Source: Cryobacterium roopkundense (GTDB lineage: Bacteria > Actinomycetota > Actinomycetes > Actinomycetales > Microbacteriaceae). From it: a DNA stretch of 64,000 nucleotides. Position numbers and translations under genes: made by a program. The notes under the pieces were generated by a model. That model saw only the letters and a program-made list of their open reading frames with translations, was not told where the DNA came from and did not search any database. This document shows, in pieces, positions 16,894-25,316 of the stretch. The stretch lies in assembly GCF_014200405.1 (NCBI RefSeq), contig NZ_JACHBQ010000001.1, positions 3,038,001 to 3,102,000 of the forward strand, in the 5' to 3' direction. The first letter of the stretch is position 1. Each line of letters starts with the position of its first letter.

Positions 16894-17804
16894 GCGCGCC
16901 GGTGCTCCTGGCCATCGACCTCGGCAAGACGAGCTGTCGCGCCCGCCTCACCCGCGGGCCGCTTCTGCGCGGCCAGGCGAGCGGCCCAGGGTCCCCCGGC
17001 CTCGCCGACACCGACGGCGCCGCCCGCGCGCACCGCGCCATCGTCGAGGCCGTCGCCGGAATCGACCCCAGGCACCTCGTGGACCTGGCCGGGGTGGGTG
17101 TGGGGGCCGCCGGCGCGGAAGCCTCCCCTCTCGCCGCGCGCGAGCTCGTCGACCTGCTGCGCCGCAGCTTCGGCGTGCCCGTCGCGCTGCTCAACGACGC
17201 CCTCGCCGCCCACGTCGGCGCCTTCGCGGGTGCTCCGGGCACCGTGTTGATCGCGGGAACCGGAGCGGTGGCGTTCAGGGTTGACTCGACGGGCGGCATC
17301 CGCCAGGTCGATGGCCTCGGACCCTGGCTCGGCGACGACGGCAGCGGATGCTGGATCGGCCGGAAAGGCCTACAGGCCGCGCTGCGCTCCGCCGACGGCC
17401 GCGCCCCCGACACCCTGCTGCGCGCCGACGCCGAGGCACTCGCCGGCGGGCTCGACCGGCTGCCGCAGTGGGTGGGGGCGAGCGGTACGCCGGCCCGCAC
17501 CCTCGCGAGCTTCGCCCCGCGGGTGCTCGACCGCGCCGCCGAGGGTGACCCCACGGCCGTCGGCGTTGTCGATGCCGCCTGCGCGCTCCTCTCCCGCACG
17601 GCCGGAGCGGCAGCAGCCACCGACACCACGGTGGCCGTCACCGGCGGCTTGATGTCACACCCCTACTTCTCCACCCGCCTCGACATCGCCCTCGCGGCGA
17701 TGCATCTGTCCAGGGTTTCCGCCCTCGGCGACGCGCTCTCCGGCGCGGCGCTCGTGGCCGGCGACAGCGGGCTGCCCCACGAAAGGAAGGTCATCCGTGG
17801 CTGA
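16890..17804 (+). CDS. BadF/BadG-family N-acetylhexosamine kinase (N-acetylglucosamine kinase-like)
   Basis: 304 residues, ATG overlapping the anmK stop (ATGA). It is an ASKHA-fold kinase: first phosphate motif 'LLAIDLGKTSCRARL' and later 'VLIAGTGAVAFRV', 'GLGPWLGDDGSGCWIG' and 'VAVTGGLMSHPYF'. This set matches the BadF/BcrA ATPase family that includes eukaryotic-type GlcNAc kinases and MurNAc/GlcNAc kinases of Gram-positive bacteria. It probably makes GlcNAc-6-phosphate from the GlcNAc released by the GH3 enzyme, for NagA. Phosphorylation of plain MurNAc is an alternative, since AnmK would serve only the anhydro form. The end overlaps the murQ start by 8 bases. Confidence 0.85.
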   Translation: MSAPVLLAIDLGKTSCRARLTRGPLLRGQASGPGSPGLADTDGAARAHRAIVEAVAGIDPRHLVDLAGVGVGAAGAEASPLAARELVDLLRRSFGVPVALLNDALAAHVGAFAGAPGTVLIAGTGAVAFRVDSTGGIRQVDGLGPWLGDDGSGCWIGRKGLQAALRSADGRAPDTLLRADAEALAGGLDRLPQWVGASGTPARTLASFAPRVLDRAAEGDPTAVGVVDAACALLSRTAGAAAATDTTVAVTGGLMSHPYFSTRLDIALAAMHLSRVSALGDALSGAALVAGDSGLPHERKVIRG

Positions 17805-18762
17805 CGAACGCCCCAACCACGCCGCCCTGCGCGACTCCCTCGCCCTGCTCGCCACGGAGCAGGTGAACGAGCGCTACCCCGACCTCGACCGGCTCTCCAC
17901 CGCCGAACTCGTGCAGGCCATGAACGAACAGGACGCCGGGGTCGCCGCGGCCGTGGCCGCGGTCACTCCTCAGATCACCGCAGCCGTGGACGGCATCGCC
18001 GCCCGCATGGGCAGCGGCGGCCGGCTGATCTACATCGGCGCTGGCACGGCCGGGCGTATGGGAATCCTCGACGCGAGCGAAACGCCGCCCACGTTCGGCA
18101 CAGACCCCTCGCTCGTTGTCGGCGTGATCGCCGGCGGCCCTGGCGCCGTGCACACCGCGGTGGAGAACGCCGAAGACAGCGCGAGCGCCGGCGCGAACGA
18201 CCTGCGCGCGCTCGGCCTCGGCGCCGGCGACGCCGTGGTGGGCATCTCGGCCTCCGGCCGCACGCCCTACGCGGTGGGCGCCCTCGAATACGCCTCGTCG
18301 GTGGGAGCGTTCACGGCCGGGGTCTCGTGCAACGCCGGGTCGGCGCTCGGCCGGGCGGCATCCGTTGCCATCGACGTGGTCGTCGGACCCGAAATTCTCA
18401 CCGGGTCTACCCGGCTGAAGGCTGGCACGGCGCAGAAGATGGTGCTCAACATGCTCAGCACCATCACCATGGTGCGGCTCGGCAAGACCTACGGCAACCT
18501 GATGGTGGACATGCGGGCCACGAACGAGAAGCTGCGGGCGCGCGCCGAACGCACCGTGATGCTCGCCACCGAAGCGGATGCCGCCGCCGCGTCCCAGGCG
18601 CTGGCCGACACCGAGGGCTCGGTGAAGGCCGCCATCCTCGTGCTGAGCACCGGTGTGACGCCGCTCGCCGCTACGCTTCTCTTGGCCGGTCATCACGGTT
18701 TTCTCCGCGAGGCCATCGCGGACGCACCCTCGATCGGCGGAAGGACAGCCCGTGTCGCCTAA
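17797..18762 (+). CDS. murQ: N-acetylmuramic acid 6-phosphate etherase
   Basis: 321 residues, GTG start with GAAAGGAAGG upstream, overlapping the previous gene. SIS-domain etherase: 'YIGAGTAGRMGILDASETPP' near residues 79-98 (catalytic Glu in ASE), 'IAGGPGAVHTAVENAED', 'VVGISASGRTPY' and 'TGSTRLKAGTAQKMVLNML'. MurQ removes the lactyl ether of MurNAc-6-P, giving GlcNAc-6-P and D-lactate. With AnmK, the kinase and NagA it completes conversion of muropeptide sugars to glucosamine-6-P. The stop overlaps the regulator start by 11 bases. Confidence 0.95.
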   Translation: MADERPNHAALRDSLALLATEQVNERYPDLDRLSTAELVQAMNEQDAGVAAAVAAVTPQITAAVDGIAARMGSGGRLIYIGAGTAGRMGILDASETPPTFGTDPSLVVGVIAGGPGAVHTAVENAEDSASAGANDLRALGLGAGDAVVGISASGRTPYAVGALEYASSVGAFTAGVSCNAGSALGRAASVAIDVVVGPEILTGSTRLKAGTAQKMVLNMLSTITMVRLGKTYGNLMVDMRATNEKLRARAERTVMLATEADAAAASQALADTEGSVKAAILVLSTGVTPLAATLLLAGHHGFLREAIADAPSIGGRTARVA

Positions 18763-19633
18763 CGCCCTGCTCACCCTGCGCCAGGCGCTGCCCGGGCTCA
18801 GCGCCACCGAGACCCGCATCGCCCAGGCCGTGATCGAGAGCCCCGCGCTCGTGGTGAACCGCACCATCACGCAGCTCGCCACCGACTGCGGCACGTCGCC
18901 GGGCACCGTGGCGCGCTTCTGCCAGAAGCTCGGCTTCTCCGGCTACCGCGAATTCCGCATCGCCGTGGCAGCGGATGCCAGCCGGGAGCAGGCACAACGC
19001 GACCGATTCGAGGTGGCCGACGGCGAGATCAACCGCACAGACAGCGCCGAAGAGGTGGTGGCCAAGATCGCCTACCAGGAGGTGCTCGCCATCGAGGAGA
19101 CCGCGAAGGCTCTCGACCTGGCGACCCTCGACCTGGTGTCGGCGGCGATCGCCGCCTCCGGCCGCATCGACGTGTACGGCTTCGGTTCGAGCGGCCTCAC
19201 CGCGCAGGACCTGCAGCAGAAGCTGTACCGCATCGGTCTCGCGGCCACCTGCTTCTCGGACATGCACCTCGCACTGTCGTCGGCCGCGCTGCAGCGGCCC
19301 GGTGGAGTGGCCGTGGGCATCTCGCACTCGGGCCTCACGATCGAGACCATCCACGCCCTGCAGACCGCCAGGGCGGCCGGCGCCACGACGGTGGGCATCA
19401 CCAACTTCCCGGATTCTCCGCTCGCCGAACACTGCGACTTCGTGCTCACCACCCAGGCCAGGGAAAACCGCTACCGGTCCGGGGCCATGTCGAGCCGCAT
19501 CGCGCAGCTCGCCCTCGTGGACATCCTGTTCGTGCGCATCGCGCAGTCGATGTACGACGACATGTCCGAGTCGCTGCGGCTCACCTACGAGGCCGTGCAG
19601 CGCCATCGGCTGCCATCGCCGCACGACGACTGA
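18752..19633 (+). CDS. RpiR/MurR-family transcriptional regulator
   Basis: 293 residues, GTG start with GGAAGG nearby. The N-terminal helix-turn-helix (residues ~1-75: 'TITQLATDCGTSPGTVARFC', 'KLGFSGYREFRIAV') is followed by a SIS sugar-phosphate domain ('IDVYGFGSSGLTAQDLQQK', 'VGISHSGLTIETIHALQTA'). In many bacteria MurR-type regulators next to murQ sense MurNAc-6-P. Being the eighth gene of the operon, it would be autoregulated. The palindrome at 10944-10956 is a candidate binding site. Confidence 0.9.
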   Translation: MSPNALLTLRQALPGLSATETRIAQAVIESPALVVNRTITQLATDCGTSPGTVARFCQKLGFSGYREFRIAVAADASREQAQRDRFEVADGEINRTDSAEEVVAKIAYQEVLAIEETAKALDLATLDLVSAAIAASGRIDVYGFGSSGLTAQDLQQKLYRIGLAATCFSDMHLALSSAALQRPGGVAVGISHSGLTIETIHALQTARAAGATTVGITNFPDSPLAEHCDFVLTTQARENRYRSGAMSSRIAQLALVDILFVRIAQSMYDDMSESLRLTYEAVQRHRLPSPHDD

Positions 19634-19679
19634 CCCGATCCGGATAGGTTGGAGAACACCAGATCAGGAACGGGTACTC

Positions 19680-20465
19680 ATGAATCGCGCCGACCGCCTC
19701 ACGGCAGTGCTCGACCTGCTCGCCGAATCCGGCCAGCTCGAGGTCGACGACATCATCGAGAAGCTCGGCGTCTCGGCGGCGACGGCGCGCCGTGATCTCG
19801 ACGCCCTCGCCAGCCGGCAGCTACTCACGCGAACGCGCGGCGGGGCGATCGGGCAGGCCGTGGCGTACGACCTGCCGGTGCGCTACAAGAACGAGGCCCG
19901 CGGACCGGAGAAACGCCGCATCGCGGCAGCGTCGAGCGCGCTCGTGACCCGCGGCGACGTGGTGGGGCTCTGCGGCGGCACCACGAGCACGGCCATCGCG
20001 AGCGCCCTCGGCGCCCGTGCCGACATCATGCAGGCCGCCCCGCACCCCAACCTCACCGTGGTGACGAACGCCATCAACATCGCCGCCCAGCTCGCCATGC
20101 GCCCGCAGATCAAGACCGTCGTCACGGGCGGCGTCGTGCACTCCAGGTCGTACGAGCTCGTCGGCCCCTACGTGAACGAGGTGCTCATGCAGGTGACCCT
20201 CGACCTCGCGTTTATCGGCGTCACCGGGATCGACCCGCTGATGGGCGCCACAGTTCACGACGAGCGGGAGGCAGCCATCAACTCGCTGATGGCCCGCCGA
20301 GCCACTCGGGCCATGCTCGTGGCCGACTCGAGCAAGATCGGCCAGACCGCATTCGCGAGCCTCGGCGATCTGGCCCAGTTCGATGCGCTCATCACGGACG
20401 AGGGCATCACCACCGAGCAGGTGGCCGCGTTCGCCGCCGCCGGCCTCGACGTGATCGTGGCATGA
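19680..20465 (+). CDS. DeoR-family transcriptional regulator
   Basis: 261 residues. The ATG at 19680 is chosen because it starts directly at the DeoR helix-turn-helix (MNRADRLTAVLDLLAESG; 'LGVSAATARRDLDALASRQL'); AGGA precedes it. The C-terminal DeoR sensor domain shows 'RIAAASSALVTRGDVVGLCG', 'LTVVTNAINIAAQL', 'VTGGVVHSRSYELVGP', 'LAFIGVTGID' and 'DSSKIGQTAFASLG'. DeoR members respond to sugar phosphates. The stop overlaps the nagA start, so it is coupled to NagA and probably responds to an amino-sugar phosphate. A 46-base gap from the RpiR gene could hold an internal promoter, but none is obvious. Confidence 0.9.
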   Translation: MNRADRLTAVLDLLAESGQLEVDDIIEKLGVSAATARRDLDALASRQLLTRTRGGAIGQAVAYDLPVRYKNEARGPEKRRIAAASSALVTRGDVVGLCGGTTSTAIASALGARADIMQAAPHPNLTVVTNAINIAAQLAMRPQIKTVVTGGVVHSRSYELVGPYVNEVLMQVTLDLAFIGVTGIDPLMGATVHDEREAAINSLMARRATRAMLVADSSKIGQTAFASLGDLAQFDALITDEGITTEQVAAFAAAGLDVIVA

Positions 20466-21649
20466 GCCTCCCGGCCCGCGCGCTCATCCACTCGGCACGG
20501 CTCGTCTCCGGCGGCACGCTGACACCCGAGGCCTGGGTCACCTTCGAGAACGGCGCCGTGGCCGCGGTGGGCACTGGATCGTCCTGGCGCGCGCTCGGCA
20601 TCGACGAGGTTCAGACAACGGATGCCGCGGGTCGGCTGCTCACCCCCGGCTTTATCGACATCCACTGCCACGGCGCGGGCGGTGCCGCGTTCGACGACGG
20701 CACCGAGGCCATCCGGACCGCACTCGCCGTGCACCACCGGCACGGCACCACCCGCGCGGTGCTCTCGCTCGTGACCGCGGGCCAGGCCGATCTCGAGGGC
20801 CGGCTCGCCGTGGTCTCGGCGGAGGCGGAGCGCAACCCGCTCGTGCTCGGCGCCCACCTCGAGGGCCCCTTCCTCGACGCCACCTTCCGCGGCGCCCACG
20901 ACCCGGCGCTGCTGCGCTCGCCCGATCCGGAGGGCGTCGAGCGGCTGCTCGCGGTGGGGCGCGGCCAGATCCGGCAGGTGACGCTCGCCCCCGAGCTGCC
21001 GGGCGCCGCCGACGCGCTCGCCCGCTTCGTGGCCGCCGGGGTGAGCGTGGCGGTCGGCCACAGCGCCGCCGACTACGACACCGCACGTGCCGCCTTCGAT
21101 GCCGGCGCCACCATTCTCACCCATGCCTTCAACGGCATGAAGGGCATCCACCACCGGGCTCCCGGGCCGGTAGCCGCTGCGATGGACTCCCCCGGCGTCA
21201 CGCTCGAGGTGATCAACGACGGCGTGCACGTGCACCCGTCCGTCGTGAGGCTCGCCTTCGCCGGTTCACCCGGCCGCATCGCCCTCGTGACCGACGCGAT
21301 GGCCGCCACCGGCGCATCCGATGGCTGCTACGTGCTCGGGTCCCTCGCCGTGCAGGTGACCGACGGGGTGGCCCGGCTCGTGGACGGCGGGGCGATCGCC
21401 GGCTCGACCCTCACCCTCGACGCGGCCCTGCGGAATGCTGTCGCCGCCGGCGTCGCCCTGCCGGATGCCGTGACCGCCCTCACCGAGACCCCCGCGCGAG
21501 CGATCGGCCGCGGCCACGACCTCGGCCGGCTCTCCGTGGGTTACGCCGCCGACGCCGTGCTGCTCGGCCCCGACCTCACTGTCGACGCCGTCTTCGCCGC
21601 CGGGCGCCCGCTGCCCCGCTCGCCCTCCACCGCACTCCCCGAGGCATAA
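20462..21649 (+). CDS. nagA: N-acetylglucosamine-6-phosphate deacetylase
   Basis: 395 residues, ATG overlapping the upstream stop. Amidohydrolase-fold metal ligands and family motifs are present: 'GFIDIHCHGAGG', 'GAHLEGPFLD' (Glu), 'VAVGHSAADYD' (His), 'ILTHAFNGMKG' (His) and the catalytic Asp in 'LVTDAMAATG'. It converts GlcNAc-6-P to glucosamine-6-P and acetate, the last salvage step before NagB (not seen here). It is the final gene of the operon; its TAA stop codon lies inside the left arm of a 17-bp inverted repeat. Confidence 0.95.
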   Translation: MSLPARALIHSARLVSGGTLTPEAWVTFENGAVAAVGTGSSWRALGIDEVQTTDAAGRLLTPGFIDIHCHGAGGAAFDDGTEAIRTALAVHHRHGTTRAVLSLVTAGQADLEGRLAVVSAEAERNPLVLGAHLEGPFLDATFRGAHDPALLRSPDPEGVERLLAVGRGQIRQVTLAPELPGAADALARFVAAGVSVAVGHSAADYDTARAAFDAGATILTHAFNGMKGIHHRAPGPVAAAMDSPGVTLEVINDGVHVHPSVVRLAFAGSPGRIALVTDAMAATGASDGCYVLGSLAVQVTDGVARLVDGGAIAGSTLTLDAALRNAVAAGVALPDAVTALTETPARAIGRGHDLGRLSVGYAADAVLLGPDLTVDAVFAAGRPLPRSPSTALPEA

Positions 21650-21738
21650 CTCCTGCAGATTCCGGGCCGGGCAGAATTCGGCCGCGGAATCACGCGGGAG
21701 TGCTGCCGGACCGCCAGGATTTGCAGGAGTTATGCCTC
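21641..21738. repeat. Palindromic ~98-bp element, copy A
   Basis: The ends are a perfect 17-bp inverted repeat (GAGGCATAACTCCTGCA at 21641-21657 and its complement at 21722-21738). The interior has nested arms GATTCCG/CGGAATC and GGCCG/CGGCC, plus a stretch AGAATTCGGCCGCGGAATCA that is shared with copy B. It lies exactly between two convergent stop codons and could act as a two-way terminator, or be a mobile palindromic element. Confidence 0.85.
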
Positions 21739-22688
21739 AGGGAGCGGATGTCGCGGGGCTGCTGCCGCCGTATTCGAGGGTGCCGTCGGCGTGCCACACG
21801 GCGTACATCTCCATGGGCTGCAGGATTGCCTCTTCGTCTGGCGCACCGATATCCATAGTTCCGGACCAGTACAGACGCAGGCCGGAAGCCGGAAATCGCG
21901 CGGGTTCGGTGCAGCTCGCCAGGTAGCCGGCCGTGCCGCCCAACGCCACCAAACAGGTCAGGTTGGTCAGAGTTCGGGCGGCGTAGAGCGTGGCCGTTCC
22001 TGACGCCTTCGCTTCACCGGGCCGTTGCCCCAGGAGGCGATACGAATCGTCTTCGAAGGAGTCCGGGATGGCGTAGAGGGGAATATCCAGCGGCGTCTGG
22101 GGGCGATCAAGGATCTGCTCTGCGCCGGCGGCCGGTGTGGCCACGGCGGTCGCCACCGGCACCTGAGCCTCAACCGATCGGCGCTCGGTGAGCTGGCTGC
22201 CCGCGACTCCCCCCCACGGCCAGCGCCGCGACGAGCCCGGCAGCAACGAACCAGCGCACGCGCCGAGGAGCGGGCCGCTCTGCTGCGGGAGTCCCGGGGA
22301 GCGGGCTCGCGGCCTGCGCAGCGCCGTCGGCTACGGATGCCACGGCGAACGCCGCCGAATCGGGCTCGGCGGCCGGCCGCTCTCCGGTTCTGGCCTTCAG
22401 CAGCGCCGCCCGTTCGGCGCGAATCTCGTCGTCGAGCTGCCTCAGCAGTGTGCGGCTGGCAGTGTCATGCGCCGCGTCACCATCGGCCGCGAAGATCCGC
22501 CGCTGCAGCTCCTTCTGCCGGGCCAGCGGCGACGGGATACCGGCCGGGGACGTTTCTTCGGGTTGCGCTTCCCACCACAGGGCATCGAGCACGTCCCAGG
22601 ATCCGACGTAGGCGGTGCGCATCCGCTCACGAAAAATCGGATCGACCTGAGCGCGTTCGTAGTCGTTGTCGTATGACACATCCGCCAT
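21737..22688 (-). pseudogene. Membrane-anchored protein gene with a one-base frameshift in a G7 run
   Basis: Two minus-strand frames together make one sensible protein. Residues 1-~160 are a hydrophilic cytoplasmic part (MADVSYDNDYERAQVD..., Ala/Pro-rich linker) plus a membrane segment 'WFVAAGLVAALAVGG'. After the break an outside domain follows (QLTERRSVEAQVPVATAV... to a C-terminal 'YGGSSPATSAP'). The join falls in a run of seven G on the minus strand (22209-22215); six G would give the uninterrupted reading V-G-G-V-A-G-S-Q. So this is a one-base insertion, either real (pseudogene or phase variation) or a sequencing error. No family is recognised. ATG 22688 is chosen over an upstream start. 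Confidence 0.75.
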
Positions 22689-22749
22689 TGAGACCCCCCG
22701 ATCATCGTCTGAACAGCTTGGCACACACCCCACACGCCACCCTCCGGGG

Positions 22750-22841
22750 GGCTAACTCCTGCAATCTGCGGGCCGGCCAGAATTCGGCCGCGGAATCACG
22801 CGGGAGTGCGGCCGAGGCGTCTCGATGTGCAGGAGTTAGCC
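22750..22841. repeat. Palindromic ~92-bp element, copy B
   Basis: A perfect 14-bp terminal inverted repeat (GGCTAACTCCTGCA at 22750-22763 and complement at 22828-22841) shares its core AACTCCTGCA with copy A. The interior also shares the run AGAATTCGGCCGCGGAATCA and the following CGCGGGAGTG. It sits just upstream of the frameshifted gene, so the two copies bracket that gene. Confidence 0.85.
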
Positions 22842-22869
22842 ACATAAGCACGGGGAGACGGAGAAGGCA

Positions 22870-22920
22870 TTGCCATTGGGTGAACTTCGTGTTTTACTAG
22901 ATGCAATTCAGCAGGCATCT
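22870..22920 (+). promoter_or_regulatory. Probable promoter and operator upstream of the IclR gene
   Basis: TTGCCA (22870-22875) with TTACTA about 18 bases downstream is a plausible promoter. Overlapping or just after it, AGATGC (22899-22904) and GCATCT (22915-22920) form a 6-bp inverted repeat with a 10-base spacer, a reasonable IclR-type autoregulatory site, 14 bases before the start codon. Confidence 0.4.
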
Positions 22921-22934
22921 CGTCAGGACAGATC

Positions 22935-23588
22935 ATGACCGAAACCGCACCCAAAGCGGACACCACCACCCGCACGGCCGAGCGGGCCCTCACGCTGCTG
23001 AGCGTGGTGTGCGAAAAGGGATCGGTGACGCTCGGCGAGGCGGCCAAGGCGGCCGATCTCTCGGCGAGCACGGCGCTGCGGTTGCTGCGCACCCTCGAGT
23101 CCACGAACTTCGTGCGCCGAGACGACGACGGCAGCTACCGCCCCGGGGCCACCGTCGTGCAGCTCGGCGTGCTCGCACTCAGCCAGGAATCCCTCGTGGC
23201 GCTGTGCCGCGACCCGATGACCCGCATCGTGGAGCAGACCGGCGAGTCGGCCTACCTCAGCGTTCCGGCGCCGGGGCGGCAGGGGCTCTACATCGCCATC
23301 GTGGAGGGCACCCACTCGGTGCGCCACGCCAACTGGGTGGGCCGCAAGTTTCCCGTGGAATCCAGCGCCTCCGGCTCCGCACTGCAGGGCGAGGTCGGCG
23401 ACCACGGCTACTGCGTGGTGAGCGACGGCGTGGAACGCGACGTCACCGCGATCGCCACGCCCATTCGCGTGGGCGAACGCATCGTCGGGGCGCTCAGCGT
23501 GGTGGTGCCGAGCTACCGCATCACCCCGCAGAACATCGACAGCATCGGCCGCCTGCTGCTCATCGAAACCCATTCCCTCTACAACTGA
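22935..23588 (+). CDS. IclR-family transcriptional regulator of the histidine-degradation genes
   Basis: 217 residues, shorter than the usual ~250. The N-terminal winged helix-turn-helix (residues ~17-75: 'RALTLLSVVCEKGSVTLGEA', 'STALRLLRTLESTNFVRRD') is followed by a trimmed effector domain ('VEQTGESAYLSVPAPGRQGL', 'CVVSDGVERDVTAIATPIRV', 'GALSVVVPSYRI'). The effector domain lacks some of the segment between the two halves, which may alter ligand choice. AGGA precedes the ATG. It lies 27 bases before hutU in the same direction and is the obvious regulator of the hut genes; in actinobacteria IclR proteins commonly precede hut operons. Confidence 0.88.
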   Translation: MTETAPKADTTTRTAERALTLLSVVCEKGSVTLGEAAKAADLSASTALRLLRTLESTNFVRRDDDGSYRPGATVVQLGVLALSQESLVALCRDPMTRIVEQTGESAYLSVPAPGRQGLYIAIVEGTHSVRHANWVGRKFPVESSASGSALQGEVGDHGYCVVSDGVERDVTAIATPIRVGERIVGALSVVVPSYRITPQNIDSIGRLLLIETHSLYN

Positions 23589-23615
23589 CCCGCCCACTTT
23601 CGCAAAGGACTCACA

Positions 23616-25316
23616 ATGACGGATTCCACCACCACCACCACCACCACCACCCACACCGCCCACACCACCCGGCCGGTGCGCGCCGCCCGCGGCACCACCC
23701 TCACCGCGAAGAGCTGGCAGACCGAGGGGCCGCTGCGCATGCTCATGAACAACCTCGACCCTGAGGTCGCCGAGCGCCCCGACGACCTCGTGGTCTACGG
23801 CGGCACGGGCAAGGCCGCCCGCACCTGGGAATGCTACGACGCCATCGTGCGCACCCTCGAGACGCTCGAGAAAGACGAGACTCTGCTCGTGCAGTCCGGC
23901 AAGCCCGTTGGCGTCTTCCGCACCCACGAGTGGGCGCCCCGCGTGCTGATCGCCAACTCCAACCTTGTGGGCGACTGGGCCACCTGGCCCGAGTTCCGCC
24001 GCCTGGAGCAGCTCGGCCTCACGATGTACGGCCAGATGACCGCCGGATCCTGGATCTACATCGGCACCCAGGGCATCCTGCAGGGAACCTACGAAACCTT
24101 CGCCGCCGTGGCCGAGAAGAGGTTCGAAGGCACCCTCGCCGGCACCCTCACCCTCACCGGCGGCGCGGGCGGCATGGGCGGCGCGCAGCCGCTCGCCGTC
24201 ACCATGAACGACGGCGTCATGCTCATCGTCGACGTGGACCCCTCCCGCCTGCAGCGCCGCGTGGACCACGGCTACCTCGACGAGATGACCGATGACCTCG
24301 ACGACGCGATCGCCCGCGTTCTCGCCGCGAAGGCCGAGCGTCGACCGCTTTCGGTGGGCCTCGTGGGCAACGCCGCCACGGTGTTCGCCGAGCTGCTCGA
24401 GCGGAAGGTGCCGATCGATGTGGTGACCGACCAGACCAGCGCGCACGATCCGCTGTCGTACCTGCCCGAAGGCATCCGCTTGGAGGACTGGCACACCGAG
24501 GCCGCCGCGCACCCCGAGGAGTTCACGCTGCGGGCGCGGGCGTCGATGGCCAAGCAGGTCGAGGCGATGGTGCGCTTCCAAGACGCCGGAGCCGAGGTGT
24601 TCGACTACGGCAACTCGATTCGCGCGGAGGCCCAGCTTGGCGGCTACGAGCGCGCGTTCGACTTTCCAGGCTTCGTGCCGGCCTACATTCGCCCGTTGTT
24701 CGAGGAGGGCAAGGGACCGTTCCGCTGGGTGGCGCTCTCGGGCGACCCGGCCGACATCGCGGCCACCGACAAGGCCATCGTGGAGCTGTTCCCCGAAGAC
24801 GAGCATCTGCGCCGCTGGATCACCAAGGCTCAAGACAAGGTGCACTTCGAGGGCCTGCCGGCTCGCATTTGCTGGCTCGGCTACCAGGAACGCCACCTCG
24901 CGGGCCTCAAATTCAACGAGATGGTGGCATCGGGCGAGCTCAGCGCGCCGATCGTGATCGGCCGCGACCACCTCGACTCCGGTTCGGTCGCCTCGCCGTA
25001 CCGCGAGACAGAGGGCATGAAGGACGGCTCCGACGCGATCGCCGACTGGCCGCTGCTCAACGCGCTGCTGAACACGTCGTCCGGGGCCACCTGGGTGTCG
25101 ATCCACCACGGCGGCGGCGTGGGAATCGGCCGCAGCATCCACTCGGGCCAGGTGATCGTGGCCGACGGCACCCCGCTCGCCGCCGAGAAGATCGCGCGCG
25201 TGCTCACGAACGACCCCGGCACCGGCGTGATGCGCCACGTGGACGCCGGCTACGAGCACGCGGCAGACGTGGCCCGCGAGCGCGGCCTGCGCGTGCCCAT
25301 GTGGGAAGCCGAATGA
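23616..25316 (+). CDS. hutU: Urocanate hydratase
   Basis: 566 residues, matching the family length. NAD-binding region '[17 protein letters not shown]' near residue 183; the catalytic region '[14 protein letters not shown]' has Cys near residue 419; also '[10 protein letters not shown]', '[16 protein letters not shown]' and '[16 protein letters not shown]'. It converts urocanate to imidazolonepropionate. The N-terminus carries eight Thr encoded by eight perfect ACC codons (23628-23651) followed by more Thr/His; this tail precedes the conserved core at ~residue 25 and is probably disordered. The start codon has AAAGGA upstream. The stop overlaps the next start (ATGA). Confidence 0.96.
   Translation: MTDSTTTTTTTTHTAHTTRPVRAARGTTLTAKSWQTEGPLRMLMNNLDPEVAERPDDLVVYGGTGKAARTWECYDAIVRTLETLEKDETLLVQSGKPVGVFRTHEWAPRVLIANSNLVGDWATWPEFRRLEQLGLTMYGQMTAGSWIYIGTQGILQGTYETFAAVAEKRFEGTLAGTLTLTGGAGGMGGAQPLAVTMNDGVMLIVDVDPSRLQRRVDHGYLDEMTDDLDDAIARVLAAKAERRPLSVGLVGNAATVFAELLERKVPIDVVTDQTSAHDPLSYLPEGIRLEDWHTEAAAHPEEFTLRARASMAKQVEAMVRFQDAGAEVFDYGNSIRAEAQLGGYERAFDFPGFVPAYIRPLFEEGKGPFRWVALSGDPADIAATDKAIVELFPEDEHLRRWITKAQDKVHFEGLPARICWLGYQERHLAGLKFNEMVASGELSAPIVIGRDHLDSGSVASPYRETEGMKDGSDAIADWPLLNALLNTSSGATWVSIHHGGGVGIGRSIHSGQVIVADGTPLAAEKIARVLTNDPGTGVMRHVDAGYEHAADVARERGLRVPMWEAE

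Noticed and set aside
22923..25259. Long (778-residue) open frame antisense to the IclR and hutU genes
   Set aside because: Composition is typical of an antisense shadow in GC-rich DNA (His/Val/Gly/Arg-rich, no domain), and the opposite strand carries two well-defined genes over the same span.
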